From Prunus persica (taxonomy: Eukaryota; Streptophyta; Magnoliopsida; Rosales; Rosaceae), in assembly GCF_000346465.2 (NCBI RefSeq), contig NC_034011.1, forward strand, positions 5,174,440 through 5,238,439: a stretch of 64,000 nucleotides of DNA, given 5' to 3'. Made by a program: the position numbers and the translations under genes. This document shows positions 1 through 10,584 of the stretch, in pieces (within the stretch, counting starts at the first letter, position 1; each line of letters begins with the position of its first letter). Under the pieces are notes generated by a model. It did no database searches and was not told the origin of the DNA. It was given only the letters and a program-made list of their open reading frames with translations.

Positions 1-3000
1 TTGAATTCCACCAATCCATGAATGCCATCTGGATCACTTTTCAAAAAAGTGGTTTAAAAAAAATGAGACCATGATCTCAACAATAATCCCATCACTAATT
101 TCAAAGGCTAGGAGGATCCTTGCAATTTGTTTATGGCCAATTTGTATTTCTATATGATATCGTAAAGGGTATTAAAAAGTGGCTTTAGAAAGTGCTTAAT
201 TGAAAATCACCGTCACGGGAAGTTCATATCACAAATACTTCTCGATGGAGCTTATCAATATTTTGGGGGGGGAATCTACTTTTTGCCTAGAAAATAAATT
301 TTCACAGAAAAAGAATCTTCCTTTCGATTGGTATAGATATTCAAATGTGTTCTTTGTATTGAAGCGTGCAGGTTGAGGGAGACAAGAAGTTAGATTTAGT
401 AGGCATTTCCATGATTAATCTTTATTATAAAGGAAAGATAAATGTACTCATGAGTTATAACTTTGGTTTTTCACATTTACAATTTTTTTAGTTTTAGTTG
501 GCTCATGAGTTTGTAGCTTTCCTTTTCTATGACGAGTTTAGCGTGGCATTCCTTATGACATATGTTATAGAGAATTCCGTAATGAAAATGCCCTAGTTTT
601 GAGAAAGGTAGGGACTACATTGTGAAGTCCACTTCTGCAATGTGGTATCAAATTATGATAAACAATTTTCGATTTCGCTAATTCTTTGTACGGATAATCT
701 ATAAATGAGTATTTAAAAATTGCAGGGTTTGACTTATGAGATTATTGTAGGGTGAAATGACTATTGTGTGTAATCATGTGACATGTTGGGTAAGGTGTAA
801 GGGTAAAGGCTCAGTAATTCAAACTCAGTCAATTAATTTGCTCTGATTCATGTTAAATTTCAAAGAGATGAGCTAGCGGTCCACTACTAGCAACACCGAT
901 ATTATCCTCAACTTAACCACCTACAAAGCCTAGTAAATATGGTGTTTTATCATAAAAGGCCTCGGTGATATTAGTAGTGGAACCATTTATTATATATTGT
1001 ATTTTATTTAGTCAAGTTTCCGATGTGAGACTTATATTCTTCAACAACCCACACCATAGGTTGGACTAAAGTCGTTAAGTTTGGAACAATATCAGCTTGA
1101 GCGCACGTGGTTCAACATGGAATAGACCTATGGTGAAGGTGACTACTCAAGTGAAACTTCTAGTCCGATTGAAGGTGGGGTAGCTATGAAAGGAATTCAA
1201 ACTTAGAATCTCTTTCAACATTGAGAAAAGTATATACATGTCACGTAATATAATCGTTATTATTTTTATTTTTGTTTTAAATGACAACATGTCCTTGTAG
1301 GAGAAACAACTCCTCACATTATACCCGCAAGAAAAAAACAATAGATCTGAATGGTACTTGTCTAATCCCATCTTCTTCTAGCTAAGATCCTCACATAGCA
1401 GAATCCTCTTGGAGTCAAAAGTTTCTGCTGTTGAACGTGGTGTGATTGGCCTTCCCACAACATAATATCTTCAACCACTAATATTATTAGATCAAACCCA
1501 AGAGAGAATATTTTTGACTTGCAGTCCTCTGGACGGACGTATGCTCAATAATAGAGTGAGTTAGCTACGATTCTTTTTCCTGCCTCACAAATAATGGAAG
1601 CATGGAGGGACAGAAGACAGAACAGAACCATATTTCTTGTACGCGGCGATGTGCAGATGCATTTGATTGCTTCTCATAAATGGACTCTAAAAGTTCAGCT
1701 CATCAATAGAATATGTCAACTTTATTTTTATTTTTTTGTTTGGTAAGAATAAGGTATGTCATTGTTAAAAAGAGTACTTGTTGGTGATCGTGACCACAAT
1801 TGATGGACCAGTTTATACCACAATTTTCCCTCTTTATATTGGGCAGTTTTTGCTGTTGTTTTTTTGCCCTTTTAGATAAAAGAGAATATTATTTTTTGTT
1901 TAGCTTTGAAAAGATTTGATAGGTACACATGGTGAGCCAGCACTAGCAGAGTTCTTGAATTGTGGGTCAGTTTCTAGGGTCCTGGTTGCAACACACGTCG
2001 GTACCCTTGCTTCATATATGTATACAGGAACTGATTCTTTTTTGGGGTTACGTTTTTTTTATAATTTTTTCAGAAAAAAATAATTGATGATTTTTGTGGG
2101 TACTTTACTAGAGCAAGGAAGGACAAGTTGCTTTGGATATATTCAAATGAGCAGCAAGGCCACAACATTCGGGCAACACTTTTTGGTCATGTCTAAAGGT
2201 TTTTCGAGGAGTTTGATTTCCAAGCAATGTGATTATAGCTAGCTATACTTTGCATTGCTATATATGTATTAATGCACCAAACATGTTGTATGTAAAAATT
2301 GTTACGAACTTGATATACGTTGTTGATTTATTAGTTTTTAGAATTTAGTATCGGAATTCAAATTTTTAAATAGTGTGAGTTGATATCCCAGTTTCGGCTC
2401 TAATGGTTGTGTAACAAGTGCTAGCCGGTCATATATGCAGTTTTGGGGAGCTTAGTGTCAATTTGACATTGCCAAGAAACTTCCATGTGTCATTTTGGTT
2501 TGGAGTCAAACAGAGTAAACCCACCCTCGTGCAGCACATAAAGCCATGCCCTTCCAAAGGAAAAGAAAGCTCCACCAGATTATCCAAAAAGAGTGTGTGG
2601 GTCTTCCCAATATGATCATTATTGCTATTTGATGATTAGGTTCTAGACCTAATCCACCGGATAAACATGAATGATCATAGAGAAAATATTGTATTAATTA
2701 ATTTAAAAGCTTTTCAAAAAGCCGGAAACAGTAAAACAGCCATTGGCAAACCCCATGAGAAGATATCTGTGCACTTCCAATGACCATATGTTCTGTCTAG
2801 TATATTTGGTAGCAGGTGCGTGCATCCTTACAGTAATATAGAGAGTCTTCCACATACTGGGTTTTGCACACGTGTTAGGATTATAATAGGTCCACGGTTT
2901 GGTTCTTTTTAATCTATAATAAAAATAGATTTGCCCAAGCTTCCAAGCATTTCACTGCTTTCAAGCTGTTTTAAAAACTAATAAGCAGTTTATAAGTTTT

Positions 3001-5270
3001 TGAGGTTAATGGTTGTCTAACATGATAATCAGAGCACTAGTTCTCAAATAATTTAAACTTAGGTTGTTATCTGAACTTTAATTCGGATAAACCAAACATC
3101 AATCAACAACAGAAGCAAATATCAGCAAAAAAAAAAAAAACATCAATCAAAGATGTTGCGTTAGGGCAACGTAATGCGATCCCCACACGTTTATAATTTG
3201 CTCCACCATGCCAAGCACTTTCAATGTGGCCAGTTGAATATGTCAATGTCATTCAGGATCCAATATTGCAGCAATGCCATAACACTACAAATTCCACTGG
3301 TTTAGAGCACACGTATTCCAGTGAATGACAGAAACCGAATTCTCTTCACTGAGTTCTCCAATAATGACCCAAAAAACCAAAATGATCCTCCCAACTTTTC
3401 CATTTATAGCATTATGAAATCAGCAGAGCGCCAATACAAATGCAAAACACAATCAAAATGGTTGTTCCAATTGCTGAATTTGGGGCTTTTTTTTTTTTTT
3501 TTTTTGGGGTCAATTGAGTACATCGAGAAGAGGCGGTGAGTGGAAGGGTTTATTCTTGGAATATACCATTCCATTTTGATCTTCCATAGAACACTTCTTT
3601 CAAGGTTTTAATCATACTTTGGGTGGATCGACTGGTTTTAATTTATGTGTTCTTTATAGTACATCAGCTGGTCCACCACCACCCAACTTCCCCGTGTCAA
3701 TTTGGTGGATCTTGAAGCGTTCAATATGAGCTTGTGCATTTCCTACCATAAAACATCATAGTGGTGAAGGCACTACAGCCCTAGAATCCGATTCAAAACC
3801 TATGCTCCTATATTTGTAACCAAAACTTTGTTATATGTAGACCAGTTTATTGCGTGAAATCAATTGAGTAACACACTACATGGATTGGTGGAGGATGGAA
3901 GTACTTACAACAAAAGGAAGAAAACACAAACATATAGGTTGATTTTCTGGTTGTTGGATATTCTTGTTATGCTCGTGGACTTTGAAAAGTGATCATTATA
4001 ATGGAAACCCTAGTTGTTAGGGACATTAGGGGTGATAAATTCTTATCACCCGGGTAAACTCGGCATCTTTTGGTTAACTGATTCAGTTACTGATCAATCT
4101 GGCTCTAGGTTCCCTAGGTCCAACGCAGAAGGCCTCTCATTTAGTCCAGATCTTTGCGGCATCTCCAAGAGGCCTCGTTTATTGACTTGGTTTGGACTTG
4201 AATTGGAGTTGGTCCAAGCCAGACTCTCACCCCTCTAGATGGGACTTGCATGATATAATATGGTGAATTTTTATCTAATTTAATAAGTCCAGTCTCAATA
4301 TTTATAAGCTTGCCAAATAGCGGTAAGGACACTTGTCCAATTTAATTGAAATAGTCCAATTCAATCTGAGCCACGAAACATGGCCTAGGATCACAGTACG
4401 TAGGGACATAGGTATTTGAGGATTGGTTATAATGTAAGATCTAATATTTGTGCAAAGCAGCAGCAGCTTTCTTTTTATTAGAGGTGCATAGCACAGCTGC
4501 TTTCTCTTTACTCATATATTGTGCTAAGTTTCTCATAATGATTGCAATAGCACTTTAGTTGTCTCTGTGCTCCCTTTCCTTACCTTTTTAAGGATTAATA
4601 TTAGTTAAATTCTGGTATTTAATTAGAGAAAGAACTCGACATAATGAGTTTAAGTTCTTTGTGTGCTTTCGAAGATTCCATGGATATTCTTCCATCTGAA
4701 AGACATACATGGGCAGTGACTTCTGGCAAATATGTGAATCACCAAATGCTATTCATACCCATTGATTTGATAAACGATGGAGGAGATAGATGAATTTGAG
4801 ACATCTTCCAACATTGGTATAACATATATACACTTAATAACTCAAATGTTTTACAACTTTTCTCAGTAGCATACCATAAAAAAATTACTTCACTCAAATT
4901 TATAATCCGCAACTCATAACTCAATTGAAGAAAATTATTTGAGCATCGATTTGTAAAGAAAAAAAAAACCTTCATTGTAATTGAGACCTTGGAAGTAAGA
5001 ATAATGTGGTGTGGGTTAGGGCTAGGGTTTCGTTGAGGGTTTTTTTGTGAAGAAGATGAATGAGTTTTAGGTTGAGAAGACGAGTGAAGGGGCCACACGT
5101 CATGATTGCTTTGGGTTGTCAAAATTCCCTTCCCCAAGCCCGGTTCTAAGCCTTTTAGCCCATAAGATTCGTTGGGGAAGCCCTTTTTCCTGATTTTATT
5201 TGACCCCAGTCTTGTTTGTCCATGAGCCACTTGATCTTTGGACTCATCATTTGATTTGGGTCGGGCTGAA
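1..5270. other. Intergenic region without a recognisable gene
   Basis: I see no convincing gene here. The open frames are short, lack known motifs and have no neighbouring exons in register. The DNA is AT-rich with homopolymer runs (for example poly-T near 3488-3506). The minus-strand frame at 4739-5305 (188 codons) is low-complexity and runs into a foldback repeat, so I treat it as chance. A short inverted repeat lies at 878-984. Confidence 0.6.
878..984. repeat. Short inverted repeat (MITE-like or hairpin)
   Basis: The left arm beginning GGTCCACTACTAGCAACACC pairs with the right arm ending TAGTAGTGGAACC, giving imperfect arms of about 25 bp around an AT-rich loop. This is the outline of a small non-autonomous DNA transposon or a solo-LTR fragment. 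I could not identify a target-site duplication, so the class is open. Confidence 0.45.
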
Positions 5271-5274
5271 TGGA

Positions 5275-5432
5275 AGTCACATCTTCGAGAGAAACTCTCA
5301 TGCAACGGGAATAATATTTTTTGCTATAACATAATGACACGTAGGATAATTTTTCTACGTATCCTTGTGTTATTGGCCAGGAATAGCAAAACAGTGATAT
5401 CCCTGTTACAAGAAAGTTTTTTTGCACATCTT
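5275..5432 (-). repeat. Foldback MITE (same family as 49586-49747)
   Basis: Read on the minus strand this segment contains a TTGTAAC-GG block, an ACTGTTTTGCTAT block, ATAACACAA, a CTACGT...ACGTGTCATT centre, then the mirror of those blocks. The two halves pair as a hairpin of about 70 bp per arm. The same order of blocks recurs at 49586-49747, and its left half at 43735-43806, so this is a dispersed family and not a chance palindrome. It has no coding capacity. Confidence 0.65.
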
Positions 5433-5933
5433 GAGTGACAGACCCTTGAAAAGAAAAAAAAAAGAAAAAAAAATTATTGTCATAGTATGATTATTTAAAT
5501 GTAAAAAGAAAAAAATTAATTTGTACTTAGAAACCTCAATTTCAAATTCATTATTAGAAGTTCTTTTGGTTTAGATAACTAATATGGAACCCAATATCAT
5601 AAGTGCATGCATATGTGTATAATATGATAATAAAAAAGTTAAAATTGCCCAAAGTAAATTATTATTATTATTTATTTATTTATATTTTTTACAGTTTATC
5701 AAGCTCATAACCTAAATACTTCATTGTTCCACATGTGAAATGCACGAATGCTGTGAGAACTCTGAAGTGTCATTTTAGAGCACGTCCAGCGCGCATAGGA
5801 AACCGGGGGAAAGGCCCCCTGGGCGAGCCCGAGATGGCTCCAGCGCAAGGCCCGCAGCTCTGTTTCGTGGTGGGTCCCACGAGCCCGATCAAGCCCAAGG
5901 GCAAGTCTTGCCTGGGCTGAAGCCCGAGTTTGG

Positions 5934-5988
5934 TGACGTCAGTGTGACGTCACTTCCGACAGGCTCCAACAGGAATATGCCACGTGGC
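5934..5988. promoter_or_regulatory. Cluster of bZIP/bHLH-type palindromes inside the MITE
   Basis: Two TGACGTCA palindromes (5934-5941 and 5945-5952) and a perfect GCCACGTGGC G-box (5979-5988) lie within 55 bp. TGACGTCA is the classic C-box/CRE-type site for TGA and related bZIP factors. CACGTG is the core for G-box bZIP and PIF/MYC bHLH factors. The cluster is carried by the MITE and lies about 950 bp upstream of the TATA box of the short beta'-COP-like gene. Binding is inferred from motif only. Confidence 0.45.
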
Positions 5989-6462
5989 GCGTCCCGGACC
6001 CTTCGATGCAATTTTTTCCAGAAATCTGACGGCCTTGCTTTTTTTGGCTTAAAAAATTGCAAAAAAATTCGAAAAAAATTCAAATTTTTTTAAAAAAAAT
6101 ACCAAAAAATTCTGGATATTTTCCCTATAAATACCTAATAATTAAAAATAATTGTATGATGAGTGAGTAGATATTTCAATTGTATGATGAGTGGGATGTG
6201 AATTTTATAACAAATATGGACACGTGGCAACCGAAAATTTTATCCGAAAATTTTATTTGAAAATTTTATCCGAAAAATGTTATCTTAAATTTTAAGTGAA
6301 AATTTTATAATAAATAGTGACACATGACAACCGAAAATATAATCTAAAAAGCTTATCAAAATTAATGGTTTAAAGTATAAAAAAAATAGGAAATAAAGTA
6401 CAATGAATAGTAATTGCCTTAGACTTTGCCCTCATGGGTGGAACCACAAATGCAAAGGTTGA

Positions 6463-6482
6463 CACTATTCACGTGAATAGTG
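6463..6482. repeat. Perfect 20-bp palindrome with central CACGTG
   Basis: CACTATTCACGTGAATAGTG is identical to its own reverse complement and centred on CACGTG. It lies near the right end of the MITE and could act as a further G-box-type site or as a hairpin. The function is unknown. Confidence 0.6.
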
Positions 6483-6940
6483 GCAGCCCTTACTTGCCCT
6501 TGCCTTAAACTTAGCCCTTGTGGGTGGAGATGCTCTTAGAGATGTGTCTCGGGCCTTTGAATTTTCAGAGTCGGTCCGGATTAGTAAACAGTTTTTGTCA
6601 ATAACTATCAAGAAAAGGTGGTTCCTCCCAACTTCTCATGAATCATGATAATGACAAATATAAGGAAGATGCTTGCAACAGCTTTCAAGACATGAAGTTC
6701 TATTCGACGTGTTGAAGTTTCAAAAGCTAAGCTTTGTGATGATTTGCCAACCCATATGTTACACGGTCAAAGAAAGGTCATTGAAACTTGATCTGAACCG
6801 TCAATTATAATGTATAAAATGAACGGACGGCATCTAACACACTTGGTGACAACATAGGGAGGTCTTTGACTTGATTCTTCAGCATTGACAAATGAACAGC
6901 ATTTTCCTTAGCTGGTAATTAAGCTTTCAGAATGCCATGC

Positions 6941-6950
6941 TATAAAAAGA
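6941..6950 (+). promoter_or_regulatory. Probable TATA box of the short beta'-COP-like gene
   Basis: TATAAAAAGA lies 100 bp before the start codon at 7041, leaving a leader of roughly 65-70 nt if transcription starts about 30 bp downstream. The full-length paralogue's pyrimidine-rich leader has no counterpart here, so the two genes appear to have different promoters. Confidence 0.55.
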
Positions 6951-7040
6951 GGTCATATATCTCATCTTCAATATCGCTCAAGTCATCACAACCAATTTTG
7001 CATATTAATCATTATATATTCTTCCTGCTATTCACCAAAA

Positions 7041-9430
7041 ATGGTGAGTTTATCAGTCTTATATTTATTAGTACGTGTTTTTTGCTCAATTGTCTACCTT
7101 AATGTTGTCTTCCATCATGTTATTAGTTTTCCTCTTAAGGTTTATTTTTTATTTTTTGATGGAGAGGGAATACTTGAGCCCGTATGTCCTCGTAATGAAA
7201 AATATATTAGGAAAATCACATTTACGTACCACCCTATGTTTAAGTATGATTTCCCTAAGGTTACGACATCACAAAATATGTGGCTATTTGCAAAATGGGG
7301 TTCACTTCACCATTGCCCAATTTGTAGCTATGTTGGTCGAAACTATTTATTAGTCTAATATATAGGAAAAGAACAGAAGGAAAATTCACTGTTCAGGCTT
7401 ATTCCAGTCTGGCTCTCGTTCGAAAAGAAAAAAATCATTTTGAATTGAGTAAGACTATGCATGCCTTTTATACTGAAAATTATCGGACTAACACATTTTT
7501 GTTTCAATTTTGCAACTGACAAATTTTTACTTGTTGCTTGTTTCTGTATGATTTGATGGGAAGCAGCCTCTTTCACTAACTATTGAGGTATGGCTATTCC
7601 CATATATATATTTTTTAATTTTAATTTTATGGAAACAAGACGTGTTTCAATTTTTATTCTAAGCTGTTGTATTAATTTCTGGACCAGAAAGAATTTGCTC
7701 AAAACTCAGAAAGGGTTAAATCTGTGGATCAACATCCAACTGAGCCATGGTAATATTCTATCTTCTTGACAATTCTGTAATGCCTTCTGCATCTCCTAAC
7801 TTTGATTTTCATATTCTTATCATGTAATGATTTCCATGCAGGATTCTAGTAAGTTTGTATTCAGGAACTCTTTGTATCTGGAACTACCAGTCACAGGTGA
7901 GCCATTGTTACTTTCGCCATTAATATCGAACTCCTAATTATCCGATTCGGGATTTTCATGCTTTCAATAAATCTTCCGGAAGGGGCTAACTTAATTTTAC
8001 TGGTCCAGACCATGGAGAAGTCCTTCAAGGTCACTGAGTCACCAGGTACATGATTTTCTTTCATTTGTTCTTGATGTTGCCAACAGGTCATGACTTTGTA
8101 TTTAACATCTGTTTTCTCGTTTGCAGTGAGGTCAGCCAAGTTCATAGCACGCGAAAACTGGATTGTAACTGCGGCTGATGACAAGTACATTCGCATATAC
8201 AACTATGATACGATGGAAAAGATCAAAGAATATGAAGCACACACAGACTATATCAGGAGTGTTGCTGTCCATCCCACTCTACCATATCTGTTGTCATGTT
8301 CTGATGACAAGGTTATAAAGCTTTGGGATTGGGAGAAGGATTGGTCATGTACTCAGATCTTCGTGGGGCATTCGCACTATGTGATGCAAGTGGCATTTAA
8401 TCCGAAAGACACCAATACTTTTGCTAGTGCATCGCTTGATGGCACCATTAAGGTATTGAAGGCACTGTTAATTTGTTGCAAATTACTTAACTGCAATATT
8501 TCTGGTGTCATGACCTTTGTGACACTTAAATTTTTACAATGTCCTGTTTCATTGTAGATATGGAACATTGGTTCTCCTACAGCAGAGTTTACCTTAGATG
8601 GCCACTCAAAAGGAGTTAATTGCATCGATTACTTCAGTTGCGGGGATAAACCATATCTATTGAGTGGCTCTGACGACTTTACTGCTAAGGTTTGGGACCA
8701 AATGCTGGTTATCAGCTTTCTGTTTAGCTCTATATGTACAGCGTACGATTATGATGCGTATGTGTGTCATACTAATTTGAATTTTATTTGTAAATTATTT
8801 TGGCAACAGGTATGGGACATTGAAACCAAAAGTTGTGTGCAAACTCTAGAAGGTCATGAGCACAATGTAACAGCTGTATGTGTTCATGCTGAGCTTCCCA
8901 TAATAATTACAGTTTCTGAGGATGGGAACATTCACATATGGAATGCAACCACTTTTAGGTAACTTCTGATCCAAACTACTTACATTACAAATTAAATTGA
9001 CTCAGTTTTCTGTTTAATTCTTGCTATTGCATCGCTTTGATCGAAACTCATGTTGTAAACGATTCTTGTTGTATCACAGGCTAGAGAACAAATTGAACTA
9101 TGGTCTTGAAAGAGTATGGGCCATTGGACAGTTGAAAGGATCAAACAAGTAAGTTTCTTTTTTGTTCTTTCTTGTGGGTCAAGATGTGTATCTGAGAGGA
9201 TGATTTTTCGAGTAACCGTTTGATATACAGGCATGTAAATGTGGCAAAGGACTCTCAATTTGTTGCCCTTAGCTTGTTAGGATTTGTTTTATTGCATTGT
9301 TTTACCAGCAGATTTATCAAAATAAACTTTCCTTGCCTCCTACAGGGTTGCATTTGGTTTTGACAAAGGAACCATTGTGGTTAAAATGAATGGCTCTCAT
9401 ACTTGGGATTCTGTTGACCTCCAAGCTTAG
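7041..9430 (+). CDS. Coatomer beta'-like protein, N-terminal WD40 propeller only
   Basis: Ten coding exons read as one frame of 312 codons plus stop: 7041-7043, 7567-7587, 7688-7749, 7842-7896, 8009-8045, 8127-8452, 8558-8689, 8810-8958, 9080-9148, 9346-9430. Exon sizes and phases match exons 1-9 of the full gene at 16527 exactly, and exon 1 is just the ATG. The product is the first WD40 propeller of beta'-COP (for example [40 protein letters not shown]). It ends soon after the propeller with a private tail and TAG at 9428, and so lacks the second propeller and the alpha-solenoid. In yeast beta'-COP this propeller binds C-terminal dilysine signals, and the equivalent residues are all present (R17, K19, Y35, R61, D100, D119). 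All splice sites and the frame are intact, so it may be functional. A recently arisen but silent copy is the alternative. Confidence 0.8.
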
Positions 9431-9564
9431 AAGGAAGGGTTGAAGGAATAAAGACATCGAATGCTGCGCGATTTGTACTGTGTTCTCCGAAGTAATTAGA
9501 CTAAAGGAATAATTAATTTCACTTAAAACTTGCTGCTCCTGCTTTTACTGTTGTATGATTTGCA

Positions 9565-9570
9565 AATAAA
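9565..9570 (+). terminator. Candidate poly(A) signal of the short beta'-COP-like gene
   Basis: AATAAA occurs 135 bp after the stop codon in a T-rich stretch, a normal plant distance for near-upstream polyadenylation signals. TTGTGTGTTTTGTAG follows within 40 bp. Confidence 0.4.
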
Positions 9571-9599
9571 ACTTATCTTTGTGTGTTTTGTAGTATATC

Positions 9600-10270
9600 C
9601 CATGAGGGAACATGTTGTAAGGATCAATCGAAATTGAATGTTATATGTGTTCTTTAACAAATTACACTGGTGCATATAGTAGATTCAGTAAAATACATAT
9701 GTAAACTGCAAATTACCAGTAATAAAACCCTTTATGTTCTTCCCAGAAATTTAGTTGGTGACTGCTGTTTACTGGTGCTGAATAAATTTGGTGAAAATAA
9801 TAGAAATCTTGCCATACAAGGAAAAAGACGGAAGGCTAGACAGGACTCTAGGAAATTCCAGCCTCAAATCCAAAGGGTCTCAACCAGAAGTTTTAAAGAC
9901 TAAGATTAGAACTCTCAAATGTATTAAAAGCAAAATCTGCATGAAGAACATACAAGAAGGCTCTCTCTTGTCCACAACATATGTCAAGAGAGGACGCTTA
10001 GCGTATGCTAAATAGAACCAGAAAATGCCATTAATTAAAGCAGACCTTGGTATATTAAATGTCAATCTGTTCTCGCAATAAGATCTGTAGTTCATAATAA
10101 AAGTTATGCATGAATTGGATTCATGGTCTAGCTTATTACTCAAGGATCTACAAATTAATTTCACCCTTTTTCTTTTCTTGTCTAAGACTGAGGCCTATAA
10201 ATTCTAGGATTGTTTTACCTTCCACATGCACCTCAAAATTTCAAGAAAGAAATAGGGGATATAAAGAGCA
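9600..10270. other. Spacer with no recognised feature
   Basis: This is AT-rich DNA between the short beta'-COP-like gene and the secreted-peptide remnant. The small open frames (for example 9670-9903 and 9788-10015) show no domain, signal peptide or splice context that I recognise. Confidence 0.5.
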
Positions 10271-10276
10271 ATATGG

Positions 10277-10580
10277 ATGGAAAGGGTTCCAGGAGGCTTT
10301 GTGCAAGCAGTACTCATCGTCATGTTGATGATCGTGTTTTCTGTGAGTCAAGTGCAGGCTCAGTCGATAATGTCCATCTTTTTTATTTTTGGGTGGAGAT
10401 TATGTTGTTATTAATCCTCAGCCCTGATGAATTAACGCTGATGTGCAAACATGAATAGTTTTTTTTTTTCCTACTTGTGTTCAAAGTAGATTCTTACTTA
10501 AATTGCTTGATGTGTAACATGCAGAAAAGCTAGAAGGTTGTGCGGATTCATGCTCAGAAAACTGCAGAGAGGTGCAGGTA
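10277..10580 (+). pseudogene. Remnant of a small secreted Cys-rich protein gene
   Basis: The ATG at 10277 opens a frame with a good signal peptide: a short N-region, then a hydrophobic run (QAVLIVMLMIVFSVSQ), then a small-residue cleavage area (VQAQS) near residue 28. After a T-rich stretch resembling an intron, an acceptor (ACATGCAG at 10517-10524) is followed by an in-phase block reading KLEGCADSCSENC, spaced like small Cys-rich defence or pollen peptides. I could not find a donor that joins the two in phase, and LINE sequence begins soon after the Cys block, so the gene looks broken. The exact family is not recognised. Confidence 0.4.
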
Positions 10581-10584
10581 GAAA

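Larger units (their letters stand above)
5777..6536. mobile_element. Mutator-like MITE with AGAGCA...TGCTCT ends
   Basis: The segment starts AGAGCACGTCCAGC and ends GGGTGGAGATGCTCT, inverted ends typical of plant MITEs of the 'agagcatctccacc' type. The left 250 bp is GC-rich and unlike its AT-rich surroundings. The right part holds short direct repeats of CCGAAAATTTTAT. No open frame fits a transposase, so it is non-autonomous. The 9-bp flanks do not match, so either the true ends lie a few bases off or the target duplication has decayed. Confidence 0.6.

Noticed and set aside
4739..5305. 188-codon minus-strand open frame
   Set aside because: Low-complexity composition, no domain or splice context, and it overlaps a foldback MITE; most likely chance.
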